Assembly: GCF_021129305.1 (NCBI RefSeq)
Contig: NZ_JAJOMB010000001.1
Location: 496,001-560,000, forward strand
Direction of reading: 5' to 3'
DNA: 64,000 bases
From: Kineosporia babensis
GTDB lineage: Bacteria; Actinomycetota; Actinomycetes; Actinomycetales; Kineosporiaceae
Shown in pieces: positions 52,480 through 62,079 of the stretch. The notes beneath the pieces were generated by a model, which saw only the letters and a program-made list of their open reading frames with translations, was not told the origin of the DNA and did not search any database. A program made the position numbers and the translations under genes. Positions within the stretch are counted from its first letter, which is position 1. Each line of letters begins with the position of its first letter.

Positions 52480-54350
52480 CACTTGTCCTCGTCGACGATC
52501 TCGGCGTCAACCACGTCGTCGTCGTCCTTCTTGGCCCCGGCGCCACCGGCCGCACCCGCACCGGCGCCCGGAGCAGCACCCTCGGGCGCACCCTCGGACT
52601 GCTGCGCGTACAGCGCGGCGCCGAGTTCCTGGCTGGCCGTGGACAGCGCCTCCTGCTTGGCCTTGATCTCGGCGATGTCGGTGCCCTCGAGCGCCGTCTT
52701 CAGCTCCGCGATCGCGGTGTTGACCTTGGCCTTGCCCTCTTCGGGGAGCTTGTCCTCGCTGTCGCGCAGGAACTTCTCGGTGGAGTAGACCAGCTGCTCG
52801 GCGCCGTTGCGGACCTCGGCCTCCTCGCGGCGGACCCGGTCCTCCTCGGCGTGCGCCTCGGCTTCCTTGACCATCCGGTCGATCTCGTCCTTGCTCAGGG
52901 CCGAGCCGCCGGTGATCCGCATCGCCTGCTCCTTGCCCGTGCCCCGGTCCTTGGCGGACACGTTCACGATGCCGTCGGCGTCGATGTCGAAGGTGACCTC
53001 GATCTGCGGCACGCCACGGGGGGCGGGAGCGATACCGGTGAGCTCGAAGTTGCCCAGCGGCTTGTTGTCCCGGGCCAGCTCACGCTCGCCCTGGAAGACC
53101 TGGATCAGCACCTGCGGCTGGTTGTCGTCGGCCGTGGTGAAGACCTCGGAGGCCTTGGTCGGGATCGCCGTGTTGCGGTGGATGAGCTTGGTCATCACGC
53201 CGCCCTTGGTCTCGATGCCCAGGCTCAGCGGGGTGACGTCCAGCAGCAGGACGTCCTTGCGGTCACCGAGGATGACACCGGCCTGCAGGGCGGCGCCGAT
53301 GGCGACGACCTCGTCCGGGTTGACGCCCTTGTTCGGCTCCTTGCCACCGGTGAGCTCGCGGACCAGCTCGCTGACCGCCGGCATCCGGGTGGAACCACCG
53401 ACGAGCACGATGTGGTCGATCTCGGAGACCGAGATGCCGGCTTCCTTGATCACCGACTGGAACGGCGCCTTGGTGCGCTCGAGCAGGTCGGCGGTCATCT
53501 GCTGGAACTGCGCCCGGGTGAGCTTCTCGTCCAGGTGGACCGGGCCGTTCTCGGTCATCGAGAGGTACTGCAGCGAGATCGTCGTGGACGTCGCGCTGGA
53601 GAGTTCCTTCTTCGCCTGCTCGGCGGCCTCACGCAGCCGCTGCATGGCGATCTTGTCCTTCGACAGGTCCACGCCGGTCGAGCTCTTGACCGTGTTGACC
53701 AGGTGGTCCATCACCCGCTGGTCCCAGTCGTCACCACCGAGGTGGTTGTCACCGGCGGTCGAGACGACCTGGATGGCGGTGCTGCCGCCCTCCTCCACGT
53801 CCACCTCGAGCAGGGAGACGTCGAACGTGCCGCCACCGAGGTCGAAGACCAGGATGCGCTCGTCCGCCTTGCCCTTCTCCAGACCGTAGGCCAGGGCCGC
53901 GGCGGTGGGCTCGTTGATGATCCGGCGCACGTTCAGGCCCGCGATCTCGCCGGCTTCCTTGGTGGCCTGGCGCTGCGAGTCGTTGAAGTAGGCCGGGACC
54001 GTGATCACCGCGTCGGTGACGGTCTCGCCGAGGTACTCCTCCGCGTCGCGCTTGAGCTTCTGCAGCACCCGCGCGGAGATCTCCTGCGACGTGTACTTCT
54101 TGTCGTCGATCGCGATGTTCCAGTCCGTGCCGACGTGCCGCTTGACGGAGCGAATGGTCCGCTCGACGTTCGTGACGGCCTGGCGCTTGGCGACCTCACC
54201 GACCAGCGGTTCGCCGGACTTGGCGAACGCCACGACCGACGGCGTGGTGCGGCCGCCCTCGGCGTTCGCGATGACAGTGGGTTCGCCACCCTCGAGCACG
54301 GACACGACCGAGTTGGTGGTTCCGAGGTCGATTCCGACCGCTCTTGCCAT
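52479..54350 (-). CDS. dnaK: Hsp70 chaperone DnaK
   Basis: 623 residues. Nucleotide-binding domain with [35 protein letters not shown] and [12 protein letters not shown]; linker [16 protein letters not shown]; substrate-binding domain to ~500; helical lid and a Gly/Ala-rich tail ending [13 protein letters not shown]. Typical actinobacterial length. First gene of dnaK-grpE-dnaJ-hspR with two HAIR-like sites upstream. Confidence 0.98.
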   Translation of the reverse strand: MARAVGIDLGTTNSVVSVLEGGEPTVIANAEGGRTTPSVVAFAKSGEPLVGEVAKRQAVTNVERTIRSVKRHVGTDWNIAIDDKKYTSQEISARVLQKLKRDAEEYLGETVTDAVITVPAYFNDSQRQATKEAGEIAGLNVRRIINEPTAAALAYGLEKGKADERILVFDLGGGTFDVSLLEVDVEEGGSTAIQVVSTAGDNHLGGDDWDQRVMDHLVNTVKSSTGVDLSKDKIAMQRLREAAEQAKKELSSATSTTISLQYLSMTENGPVHLDEKLTRAQFQQMTADLLERTKAPFQSVIKEAGISVSEIDHIVLVGGSTRMPAVSELVRELTGGKEPNKGVNPDEVVAIGAALQAGVILGDRKDVLLLDVTPLSLGIETKGGVMTKLIHRNTAIPTKASEVFTTADDNQPQVLIQVFQGERELARDNKPLGNFELTGIAPAPRGVPQIEVTFDIDADGIVNVSAKDRGTGKEQAMRITGGSALSKDEIDRMVKEAEAHAEEDRVRREEAEVRNGAEQLVYSTEKFLRDSEDKLPEEGKAKVNTAIAELKTALEGTDIAEIKAKQEALSTASQELGAALYAQQSEGAPEGAAPGAGAGAAGGAGAKKDDDDVVDAEIVDEDK

Positions 54351-54374
54351 GATCTTTGGTTCCCTTCGATAAGA

Positions 54375-54395
54375 GCTGAGTGGCCCTCACTCAGG
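54375..54395 (-). promoter_or_regulatory. HAIR-like HspR operator of dnaK, proximal
   Basis: CCTGAGT-N7-ACTCAGC on the minus strand matches the HAIR consensus in 11 of 14 positions. It lies about 25 bases upstream of the dnaK start. A TTGACT, possibly a -35, lies just upstream of it. Confidence 0.7.
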
Positions 54396-54437
54396 TTGAT
54401 ACGCCTCGCCCGGGTAGTCAACTCGAGACTGACTTAA

Positions 54438-54458
54438 CCTGAGTCTGCTTGGCTCAAC
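54438..54458 (-). promoter_or_regulatory. HAIR-like HspR operator of dnaK, distal
   Basis: On the minus strand GTTGAGC-N7-ACTCAGG, nearly the same as the clpB site at 27515-27535 (both have TTGAGC/GCTCAA arms). It lies about 90 bases upstream of dnaK. Confidence 0.75.
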
Positions 54459-54494
54459 TATCGAAGAACCCGCCGTGTTCCCGGTCGGCGGCAC

Positions 54495-55472
54495 TTACAT
54501 CCCCAGGGTGGGCCCCTGCGGGGTCTCGCCGCCGGTCTCCGCAACACCTGTCACACAGTCGGGCGCCGTGGACTGCACCGAAGCTGCACCCGAAGAGCCG
54601 GAAGGGCACTGCGCCGGCGATCCGGCGGCAGCGGCCGGGGATTCCGTGGAACTGCCGGCCTCTTCCGGCTCGGCCGTCTCAGTGGCCTCACCGGAGCGAT
54701 CCGCGTCCGGCGCCGAACCCGAAGGGGACTCCTCCGGCGACGTGACGGCCGGCGGGTCGGAGGGGATCGAGTCGGTCGGCCCGTCGGGGGGACCGGTTGG
54801 AGTGGCCGAGGGCGGGGTGGTCACGGTCTCGGTGGGTCCCGACGGCGTCGGCGCGGAGATCGTGGGCCCCGGCGACTCGGTCGCGTTACTGCCCGAAGGA
54901 GTCGGCTTTTGGGTGTTCGTGGGGGCAGAGGATGCCGTCGGATCCGCCGGATTCGGTGAGACGTCCGTCACATCTGGGCTCGGGGGTGTGGTAGGGGCCG
55001 TCACCGACAGATCCTGCGGGTCGAGCGCGGCCTGGCTGAAGGCCGGCGTCCCCTCCTCGCAAACCGCCGTGACCAGCAGCGCTCGCTCGCTGCCGAGGGA
55101 GAAGACGACCTGCATCCGGCGCTCGGTGGCGGCCGCGATCCGGGCCTGCCAGCCCGCGTCCGGCAGGGCGTAACCGGCCACCCGGGATCCGGCGCACCGG
55201 GCCTGCACGCGGCCCCCGGCAGCACGTACGGACCGGCTGGTACTCCCCGTCTCGGCCGGTTGCCCGGACGAGCCGGTCCGGCCCTGGGGAAGGCCACCGT
55301 CAGTGACTGGGGTGGGCGACTGCGACGCCGGAACTGCAAGCGGTGACGATGACGTCAGCTGCTGCGACGTGACCTGACGGTTGGCCGAGCCGATCGCGAA
55401 CGTGGCGATCGCGGCAACCACGGCGACTCCGGCGAGCCAGCCGAGCAGTCCGCCGACGATCCGGCGTTTCAC
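54495..55472 (-). CDS. Hypothetical membrane-anchored protein with long Pro/Ser/Thr-rich tail
   Basis: 325 residues from a GTG at 55472 with AGGAGG eight bases upstream; a longer frame to 55529 lacks this SD. One N-terminal helix (VGGLLGWLAGVAVVAAIATFAIG). A small extracytoplasmic domain of about 80 residues with two Cys (ARCAGSRVAGYALPDAGWQARIAAATERRMQVVFSLGSERALLVTAVCEE) follows. The C-terminal ~170 residues are dominated by Pro, Ser, Thr, Glu and Gly, as in wall-spanning linkers. No family recognised. Divergent from the next response regulator. Confidence 0.7.
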   Translation of the reverse strand: MKRRIVGGLLGWLAGVAVVAAIATFAIGSANRQVTSQQLTSSSPLAVPASQSPTPVTDGGLPQGRTGSSGQPAETGSTSRSVRAAGGRVQARCAGSRVAGYALPDAGWQARIAAATERRMQVVFSLGSERALLVTAVCEEGTPAFSQAALDPQDLSVTAPTTPPSPDVTDVSPNPADPTASSAPTNTQKPTPSGSNATESPGPTISAPTPSGPTETVTTPPSATPTGPPDGPTDSIPSDPPAVTSPEESPSGSAPDADRSGEATETAEPEEAGSSTESPAAAAGSPAQCPSGSSGAASVQSTAPDCVTGVAETGGETPQGPTLGM

Positions 55473-55572
55473 CCAAATCACCTCCTCGGGCACCCTAGCG
55501 TTGAGCCGGGCGGGTGTAGATCCGGACATTCAGAATGTCCCGAACCTGCTCTCAGCCGGTACCGTCGCGCAC

Positions 55573-56259
55573 GTGGCGGTCATTCTGATCATCGAGGACG
55601 ACGCGGGTATCCGCGCGGCCCTCTCCAGAGCTCTGACCGATCGCGGTCACGCAGTGCAATGGCAGCCGGGAGGTCTTCCCGGTCTGCAGTCGGTGATCGA
55701 CGATCGGCCGGACGTGGTCCTGCTCGACCTCGGTCTGCCGGATGTCGACGGCATCCAGGTGCTCACCATGCTGCGCGCGGTGAGCGAGGTACCGGTGATC
55801 GTGGTGACCGCCCGCGACGAGGACCAGGACGCGGTGAAGGCGCTGGACGCCGGGGCCGACGACTTCGTCACCAAGCCGTTCGGGGCCGACCACCTGGACG
55901 CCCGGATCCGCGCGGTGCTGCGCCGCGGCGGTCCGCAGAAGACCGAGGGCCCGCTCACCGTCGGCGGTCTCGCGCTGGACGCCCGGACCCGGGTCGCCAC
56001 CCTGGACGGCGAGCCGCTGGAGCTCTCCCGCAAGGAGTTCGACCTGCTGCTGGCCCTGGCCCAGCGGGCCGGCGAGGTGGTCAGCAAGCGCGAGCTGCTG
56101 GCCGAGGTGTGGCAGCAGCCCTACGGCGGTGGCGACCGGACGATCGACGTGCACCTGTCCTGGCTGCGCCGCAAGCTCGGTGAGTCGGCCGCGGAACCGC
56201 GTTACCTGCACAGCACCCGGGGCGTCGGGATCCGCCTGGTCGCCCCCGGAACCGACTAG
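55573..56259 (+). CDS. OmpR-family response regulator
   Basis: 228 residues from a GTG at 55573. Receiver: LIIEDDAGIRAAL, phospho-Asp in VVLLDLGLPDVDG, VVTARDED and the Lys in VTKPFGAD. C-terminal winged helix: LELSRKEFDLLLALAQRAGEVVSKRELLAEVW...DRTIDVHLSWLRRKLGE, RYLHSTRGVGIRL. Its partner kinase starts two bases after its stop. Confidence 0.93.
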   Translation: MAVILIIEDDAGIRAALSRALTDRGHAVQWQPGGLPGLQSVIDDRPDVVLLDLGLPDVDGIQVLTMLRAVSEVPVIVVTARDEDQDAVKALDAGADDFVTKPFGADHLDARIRAVLRRGGPQKTEGPLTVGGLALDARTRVATLDGEPLELSRKEFDLLLALAQRAGEVVSKRELLAEVWQQPYGGGDRTIDVHLSWLRRKLGESAAEPRYLHSTRGVGIRLVAPGTD

Positions 56260-56261
56260 AG

Positions 56262-57632
56262 ATGCGCTGGCGGCTGACCCTGCTGGTCGCGGCCACCACC
56301 TCGGCGGTGGTCCTGGCCTTCCTGATCCCGCTGACCCTGCTGCTGCGCTCACTGGCCGAGGAACGCACCCTGGCCACGGTCACCGCCGACGCCACCAACC
56401 TGGCCCAGATCGCCGCCAACTACGGCGCCACCGGGGCGGCGGCCGAGCTCGAGAACACCGAGAACCCGCTGGGCACGGTGTCGGTGTTCCTGCCCGACGG
56501 GGACGTGCTGGGTGCCGAGGTCGGCGACGACAGCGCCAACATCGACAAGGCCAAGCGCGGTCTGGCCTTCACCAACCGCGAGGACGGCCACGCGGTGGTC
56601 TACGCCCCGGCGCTGACCACCGAGGGCGCCTACATCGTGCGCACCGAGGTCAGCGGGGACGAGCTGCACCGCGGAGTGGGCCGGGCCAGCTGGATCCTCG
56701 GCGCCCTGGGCACGCTGCTGCTGGCGCTGTCGGTCGGGGCGGCCGACACGCTGGCCCGAAGACTCAGCGATCCGATCAAGGACCTGGCGGCCGCGGCCGA
56801 CTCGATCCGCGACGGCCGCCTGGACATCCGCAGCCCGGAGCACGGACCACCCGAGGTGGTGGCGATGGCCGGGGCGCTGAACCGGCTCTCGGCCCGGATC
56901 GAGCAGTTGCTGATCTCCGAACGCGAGTCGGTGGCCGACCTCTCGCACCGGCTGCGCACCCCGGTCACCGCGCTGCGCCTGGACGTGGAGAGCATCACCG
57001 ATCCGGAGCTGGCGCAGCGGATCGAGGAGCACGTGGCCACCCTGGAGCGCACGGTCAACGCCGTGGTGCAGGACGCCCGGCGCCCGGTGAAGGCGAACGT
57101 GACCTCCCGCTGCGACGTGGCCGCGCTGGTCGGCGAGCGGGTGGCGTTCTGGTCGGCGCTGGCCGACGAGCAGGGCCGCTCGCTGCGCACCTGGCTGCCG
57201 AGCCGGCCCACCTGGGCCCGGATCGACACGGTCGAGCTGACCGACGTGGTGGACGTGCTGATCGACAACGTGTTCGCGCACACCGAAGAGGGCGTGCCGC
57301 TGGAGGTCACGGTCAACACCAACGCCGCGCACGAGATCGTGCTGGCGGTGCAGGACGGCGGGCCGGGTCTGCCCGGGGCCGACGTGGTGGCCCGGGGGCA
57401 CAGCAACGCCGGCTCCTCGGGGCTGGGTCTGGACATCGTGCGGCGCGCCGCCATCGCCTCCGGCGGCCGCCTCGAGCTGGGCCGTTCCCGCCTCGGCGGG
57501 GCCAAGGTCCAGGTCGTGCTCAGCCCGGCCGAGACCCGTACCCGCGAGCGGATGCGCCAGCGGCGCAGCTCCGCCGGGGGCGGGCTGACCGACCGGTTGC
57601 GCAAGCTGACCAAGATCGGTTCCTCCTCCTGA
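56262..57632 (+). CDS. Sensor histidine kinase (HisKA, HAMP)
   Basis: 456 residues. Two membrane helices (residues ~5-30 and ~140-165) flank an extracytoplasmic sensor of about 110 residues. Then a HAMP domain (LSDPIKDLAAAADSIRDGRLD), the HisKA box ADLSHRLRTPVTALRLD with His near residue 229, and HATPase_c (VDVLIDNVFAHTEEG, VQDGGPGLPG, SNAGSSGLGLDIVRRAA). Immediately downstream of its regulator. The sensed signal is unknown. The next genes encode a redox module and may be its targets. Confidence 0.93.
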   Translation: MRWRLTLLVAATTSAVVLAFLIPLTLLLRSLAEERTLATVTADATNLAQIAANYGATGAAAELENTENPLGTVSVFLPDGDVLGAEVGDDSANIDKAKRGLAFTNREDGHAVVYAPALTTEGAYIVRTEVSGDELHRGVGRASWILGALGTLLLALSVGAADTLARRLSDPIKDLAAAADSIRDGRLDIRSPEHGPPEVVAMAGALNRLSARIEQLLISERESVADLSHRLRTPVTALRLDVESITDPELAQRIEEHVATLERTVNAVVQDARRPVKANVTSRCDVAALVGERVAFWSALADEQGRSLRTWLPSRPTWARIDTVELTDVVDVLIDNVFAHTEEGVPLEVTVNTNAAHEIVLAVQDGGPGLPGADVVARGHSNAGSSGLGLDIVRRAAIASGGRLELGRSRLGGAKVQVVLSPAETRTRERMRQRRSSAGGGLTDRLRKLTKIGSSS

Positions 57633-57638
57633 GGGGCC

Positions 57639-57680
57639 GGGGGAGGATCACCCGGAGCAACCACACCGGGTAATTCCCCC
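57639..57680 (+). terminator. Hairpin after the kinase gene
   Basis: GGGGGA-5-ACCCGG pairs with CCGGGT-3-TCCCCC around a 10-base loop, just after the kinase stop. A plausible terminator separating the two-component genes from the redox module. Confidence 0.6.
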
Positions 57681-57756
57681 GTCACCCCCGCACTGCCGTC
57701 GAATACCCGCCCTCACCTGCAAGTTCGCAGGTGGTTGAGGTTCATTTGAGGGTTGA

Positions 57757-58308
57757 ATGACCGGCTCTTCACCTGATCCGATCCACAGTGGGCGGGTGCG
57801 TTCCGTGAGCCCTGACGACCGAGACCGCGGCCTTCGGGTCGCCGGCGCCGTGACCGGTGCCGTCACCGCGATCACCCTGGTCGCGGTCGGCGGCACCACG
57901 GCCCTGGCCGCCTCGCAGACCCGTGAGCAGGACGCGGTCAGGGCCGCCGCCGCGCAGGCCCAGGCCCAGCTGGTGGCCGAGCAGCAGGAGGCTCAGCCCG
58001 AGGCCACACCCACCGAGCAGGCGCCGCGCAAAAAGAAGAAGAAGCGGCCGAAACCGCAGGCGGACAGCACCACGGCGCCGACCACGGCCAGCGGCACCGA
58101 GGATCTCCCGGCCACCCAGCCCACGGCCGAAGACGCGCCCGAGCCGGCCACCGACGTCCCCAGTTCTGAGAGCACCAAGACGAAAACCACCACCTCGGAG
58201 CCCGAGGCGAGCACCCCCGAAGCCACCGAGGAGACCTCCGCTCCCGAAGAGGCCACGGAGCCGGCCGAGACCACCACCCCACCGGTGGTCCCGACGAGCG
58301 CCTCCTGA
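57757..58308 (+). CDS. Membrane-anchored Glu/Thr/Pro-rich protein of the redox module
   Basis: 183 residues, ATG at 57757 with GAGGG upstream. One helix (VAGAVTGAVTAITLVAVGGTTALAA), a coiled-coil-like segment (REQDAVRAAAAQAQAQLVAEQQE), a KKKKKRPKP patch and a low-complexity acidic Thr/Ser/Pro tail. No folded domain recognised and no FMN-bind domain. It is coupled to apbE by TGATG, so it should function with the flavin-transfer system. It could be a structural linker or even the flavin acceptor. Confidence 0.65.
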   Translation: MTGSSPDPIHSGRVRSVSPDDRDRGLRVAGAVTGAVTAITLVAVGGTTALAASQTREQDAVRAAAAQAQAQLVAEQQEAQPEATPTEQAPRKKKKKRPKPQADSTTAPTTASGTEDLPATQPTAEDAPEPATDVPSSESTKTKTTTSEPEASTPEATEETSAPEEATEPAETTTPPVVPTSAS

Positions 58309-59315
58309 TGCCCGCCGAGAAGGCGGCCCAGTACGGCACCGCCCGGTGGAACGCCCTGGGTACGTACGCCGCGCTGGTGGTGGCCGATGCCGAGCGGCTG
58401 GACGCGGCCCGCCTGGCCTGCGAACGCATCCTGGCCGAGATCGACCGTGCCGCCAGCCGTTTCCGCACCGACTCCGATCTGGCCCGGGCCAACCGCTACG
58501 CCGGTCAGTGGGTGGGTGTGGCCCCGCTGCTGTGCCGGGCGCTGTCGGCCGCGGTCTGGGCCGCCGACCTCACCGACGGCCTGGTCGACCCCACCCTGGG
58601 CCGGCAACTGCTGGCTCTGGGCTACGACCGCGACATCGAGGAACTGCGCCGGTCGATGGCCACCGGCCAGCCGGTCGACTCGCTGATCGCCCCCGGCCTG
58701 GTCTCGGCCAACCCCGCGCAGACCTCTTACCCGGTCCGCACCGACGCCTGGCGGGAGATCGAGATCGACCCGCAGGGGGCAGTGCGGGTGCCCAACGACG
58801 TCTCGCTCGATCTCGGCGCCACCGGCAAGGCGTTCGCCGCCGACCTGATCGCCGAGACGGTTCCGGCCGAGGCCGGTACCGATCTGGTGATCAGCCTGGG
58901 CGGTGACATCGCGGTCGGCCTGCTGCCGGGCACCGAGCCGGGCACCTATCCCTGGCGGGTCTCGGTCACCGAACTGCCCGAGAACGTGGCCACCGCCGGA
59001 AGTGAGATCGTGGTCATCCACGAGGGTGGGATGGCCACCTCTTCGGTACTGGCCCGGCGCTGGTGGAACGAGGGCGACGTGCACCACCTGCTCGACCCGC
59101 GCACCGGGCGTCCGGTCGACGCGGCCTTCCGCACGGTCACCGCCTGCGGCTGTTCCTGTGTGGAGGCGAACGCGATCAGCACCTCCTCGATCGTGCGCGG
59201 CAGCGCCGCCCGGGCCTGGCTGGAGGCCGAGGACGTGGCCGCCCGCCTGGTCGGGGCCGACGGCACGGTGCACCGGGTGGCCGGCTGGCCCGAGAACGTG
59301 CTCGTCAGCGCATGA
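58308..59315 (+). CDS. apbE: FAD:protein FMN transferase ApbE
   Basis: 335 residues. Transfers FMN from FAD to Thr/Ser of target proteins, usually extracytoplasmic. Visible ApbE blocks: IDRAASRFRTDSDLARAN, DGLVDPTLGRQLLALGYD, SLDLGATGKAFAADL, LVISLGGDIAVGL and HHLLDPRTGRPVDAAFRTVTACG. No clear signal peptide, which is somewhat unusual. It is overlapped by the ferric-reductase-like gene (ATGA). Confidence 0.9.
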   Translation: MPAEKAAQYGTARWNALGTYAALVVADAERLDAARLACERILAEIDRAASRFRTDSDLARANRYAGQWVGVAPLLCRALSAAVWAADLTDGLVDPTLGRQLLALGYDRDIEELRRSMATGQPVDSLIAPGLVSANPAQTSYPVRTDAWREIEIDPQGAVRVPNDVSLDLGATGKAFAADLIAETVPAEAGTDLVISLGGDIAVGLLPGTEPGTYPWRVSVTELPENVATAGSEIVVIHEGGMATSSVLARRWWNEGDVHHLLDPRTGRPVDAAFRTVTACGCSCVEANAISTSSIVRGSAARAWLEAEDVAARLVGADGTVHRVAGWPENVLVSA

Positions 59316-59923
59316 ACCTGGAGTTCTTCACCGAGGCGTTCCAGGACGAGCGGCTGCTGTGGTTCCTCAACCGCGGCACCGGCGTCATCCTGCTGGTGCT
59401 GATGACCGTCTCGGTGGGCCTGGGCGTGCTGTCCACGGTGCGCGCCTCTTCGGTGTTCTGGCCCCGCTTCGTCACCCAGCAACTGCACCGCAACGTCTCG
59501 CTGCTGTCGGTCGCCCTGCTGATCGCGCACGCGGCCCTGGCAGTGGTCGACGAGTACGTGAACATCCGCTGGTGGGACGCGTTCGTGCCGTTCCTGGGCG
59601 AGTACCAGCCGCTGTGGCTGGGACTGGGCACGGTGGCCACCGACCTGGTGATCATCACCGTGCTGACCGGACTCTCGCGGACCCGGTTCCGCTCGCGCAC
59701 CTGGCGGACCATCCACCTGACCTCGTACCTGGGCTGGGGCGCCGGGCTGGTGCACGGTTTCGGGATCGGCACCGACAGCCGCGAACCCTGGTCGGTGGCG
59801 ATCAGCATCGTCTGCGTGGGGGTGGTGGCGGGGGCGATCGCCGTCCGTCTGAGCACGCTCGGGCAGGAACGGCAGCTGGAACGCCGCGGCGCGGCCGAGC
59901 GCCCCCGCCGGAGCCGCAGATGA
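59312..59923 (+). CDS. Ferric-reductase-like transmembrane protein
   Basis: 203 residues with five to six helices: RGTGVILLVLMTVSVGLGVLS, NVSLLSVALLIAHAALAVVDEY, WLGLGTVATDLVIITVLTGL, WRTIHLTSYLGWGAGLVHGFGIG and a final helix. His residues in HRN, IAHAAL, TIHLTS and LVHGFG are positioned as haem b ligands of the FRD/YedZ-like family. It probably passes electrons across the membrane between a cytosolic donor and an outside acceptor. Overlaps both neighbours by four bases. Confidence 0.85.
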   Translation: MNLEFFTEAFQDERLLWFLNRGTGVILLVLMTVSVGLGVLSTVRASSVFWPRFVTQQLHRNVSLLSVALLIAHAALAVVDEYVNIRWWDAFVPFLGEYQPLWLGLGTVATDLVIITVLTGLSRTRFRSRTWRTIHLTSYLGWGAGLVHGFGIGTDSREPWSVAISIVCVGVVAGAIAVRLSTLGQERQLERRGAAERPRRSRR

Positions 59924-61170
59924 CGAACGCGCTGCTGGAGGCCGGTTTTCACGGTGACGTCTCGGTGCTCGACGGGCCGCTGCTGCTGCGCGGCCTGGCC
60001 CACGGGCCGAGCCTGCCGGCACACCGCGAGCTGTGGGACGAGCCGGCCCGGCGGACCGCCCAGCAGCTGATCGAGCTGAGCTGGAAGATCGGGCTGACCG
60101 GTCGGGGCGGGGCGGAGTTCCCGTTCGCCCGCAAGCTGCAGACCGCGGTCGAGTCCGGGCGCAAGCGGGAACTGGTGGTGAACTGTTCCGAGGGCGAGCC
60201 GGCCAGCGCCAAGGACAGCGCGCTGATGCTGGCCGCGCCGCACCTGGTGCTGGACGGCGCGCAGTTGCTGGCCGAGGCGCTGGAGATCGGCCATGTTCAC
60301 ATCTCGGTGCCGGGTGAGCGGCTGAGCGTGGTGCAGGCGGTGAAGGCGGCCATCCGGGAGCGGCGGCGCGGGCGTAAGGCAGTGGCGTTCGAGCTGCACG
60401 TCACCAGCGGTGGCTTCGTGGGTGGGCAGGCCCGCGCGGTGCTGGAAATGGTTTCCGGGCGGGACAATCTGCCGGTCACGGCTCGGGAGCCGGAGGCGGT
60501 CGCGGGGCTGCGCGGTCGGCCGACCATGCTGTCCAACGCCGAGACCCTGGCCCACCTGGCGGCGGTGAGCGACCTGGGGCCGGAGACCTACATGGCGCAG
60601 GGCACGGCGGCCGAGCCGGGCACCCGACTGCTGTCGATCGCGGCCGACGGCCCGGGCGGGCTGGTGCTGGAGGCGCCGTACGGGGTGCCGCTGGCCGAGC
60701 TGCTCAGCCTGTGCGGCTACGACCCGGCCCGGCCGTTGCTGCTAGGCGGCTACCACGGCACCTGGCTGGCCCCGTACCAGGTCACCAACTGCACGCTGAG
60801 CAGCCAGGACATCGCCCGGTTCGGGGCCCGGCTGGGCGCCGGGGTGCTGCTGCCGATGCTGCCGGGCGACTGCCCGCTGAGCTACACCGCACAGATCGTG
60901 GACTACCTGGCTCAGCAGCGGGCCAAGCGCTGCGGGCCGTGCACCAACGGTCTGCCCGCCCTGGCCAGCGCCTGCATGCGACTGCCGGGAGTGCGCTCGC
61001 GCCGCGAATCCGCTGATCTGGTGCAGCGGATCAAGGAACTCACCGGCCTGGTCACCGGCCGCGGGGCGTGCGCACATCCGGACGGCACGGCCCGGCTGGT
61101 CGGCTCGATGCTCGACACATTCGCCGCCGAGATCGAGAACCACGTGGACGGGTACTGCCACTACGCCTAG
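59920..61170 (+). CDS. NuoF-like flavin/Fe-S protein
   Basis: 416 residues. FMN/NADH-site motif GRGGAEFPFARKL, VVNCSEGEPASAKD, the SLBB-like region (YGVPLAELLSLCGYDPARPLLLGGYHGTWL) and a 4Fe-4S site KRCGPCTNGLP with further Cys in GACAHPDG. This matches the 51-kDa subunit of complex I (NuoF) but it stands alone, without NuoE or NuoG. It likely oxidises NAD(P)H and feeds the adjacent membrane cytochrome. It completes a flavin-based electron-export module with ApbE. Confidence 0.85.
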   Translation: MTNALLEAGFHGDVSVLDGPLLLRGLAHGPSLPAHRELWDEPARRTAQQLIELSWKIGLTGRGGAEFPFARKLQTAVESGRKRELVVNCSEGEPASAKDSALMLAAPHLVLDGAQLLAEALEIGHVHISVPGERLSVVQAVKAAIRERRRGRKAVAFELHVTSGGFVGGQARAVLEMVSGRDNLPVTAREPEAVAGLRGRPTMLSNAETLAHLAAVSDLGPETYMAQGTAAEPGTRLLSIAADGPGGLVLEAPYGVPLAELLSLCGYDPARPLLLGGYHGTWLAPYQVTNCTLSSQDIARFGARLGAGVLLPMLPGDCPLSYTAQIVDYLAQQRAKRCGPCTNGLPALASACMRLPGVRSRRESADLVQRIKELTGLVTGRGACAHPDGTARLVGSMLDTFAAEIENHVDGYCHYA

Positions 61171-61287
61171 GAGCCGCAGGGCCCACCCTTGAACGTGTAC
61201 ATCCAGGCCACCTGGTACCAGATGCCCCGTGTGTACACATCGCGCGTCAGTCCCCACGGCCTCCTTTGGCAAGCGCCACAGCAGAGT

Positions 61288-62079
61288 TCAGGTCAGGAGC
61301 AGATTCCACGTCCCGGCCAGCACCCCAGCAGTGGTCGCCACCGCAGCAACACCCACCCCACCGAGCACCACCAGCCAGTCCCCCCGGCCGAAGTGCGCAC
61401 GCCGGGCCCAGGTACGCGGAGCATCCACCCCGAATCCCCGAGCCTCCATGGTCGTGGCCAGCACAGTTCCCCGGCGAATCGCGATCACCAGCAACGCGAA
61501 CACCTGCCCGCCGAACGCCCGTACGCCCTGCTCCAGGCCGCGCGCTCGCCGGGCCATGCTCAGGGTCTGCCACTCCTGGGCCAGCAGCCCGACCAGGCGC
61601 AGGGCAGCCAGGGCGGAGAGCACGAAACGGTGCGGCAGCCTGAGGTTCTGGGACAGCGCATCAGCCAGGTCGGTGGGATCGGTGGTGGCCAGCAGCACCA
61701 CCCCGGGCAGGCCGATGGCCAGGATCCGCAGGGTGATCGCAACCGCCGACTCCAGCGAGCCTTCGGTGATCGTGACCGGCCCCAGCCCCAGCAGGGTCGA
61801 GCCGCTGTCCACGCCGAAGAGCAGGGTGAAGATGCCCGCCGGAATCGCTCCGAGCAGGATGATCCAGCTGGTGCGGAACAGCTTTCGCAACGGCAGGCCG
61901 CACCAGGGCAGCGCGGCCAGCTCCAGGGCCAGAGCCACGCCGGCGGTGACCGGATCCACGGTCAGGATCAGCGCAACCGAAATGATCGAAGCCACCAACA
62001 GTTTGGCGGCCGGATTGGCCCGGCCGATCGGCGCGGTCGAGGCCTCCCGTTGATCCAGGCCGGTCAGCAGCACGGTCAC
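61288..62079 (-). CDS. ykoC: ECF transporter transmembrane subunit EcfT (YkoC-like)
   Basis: 263 residues of the CbiQ family: several N-terminal helices (LLVASIISVALILTVDPVTAG), then LSMARRARGLEQGVRAFGGQVFALLVIAIRRGTVLATTMEARGF with the two Ala-Arg-Gly-type coupling motifs (RARG, EARGF). It links the ATPase to the substrate-binding subunit. Overlaps the ATPase gene by four bases. Confidence 0.88.
   Translation of the reverse strand: MTVLLTGLDQREASTAPIGRANPAAKLLVASIISVALILTVDPVTAGVALALELAALPWCGLPLRKLFRTSWIILLGAIPAGIFTLLFGVDSGSTLLGLGPVTITEGSLESAVAITLRILAIGLPGVVLLATTDPTDLADALSQNLRLPHRFVLSALAALRLVGLLAQEWQTLSMARRARGLEQGVRAFGGQVFALLVIAIRRGTVLATTMEARGFGVDAPRTWARRAHFGRGDWLVVLGGVGVAAVATTAGVLAGTWNLLLT

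Noticed and set aside
61171-61287. GTGTACA/TGTACAC inverted repeat after the NuoF-like gene
   Set aside because: Long, poorly paired interior and no U-run. It could be a terminator or operator but the evidence is too weak to list.
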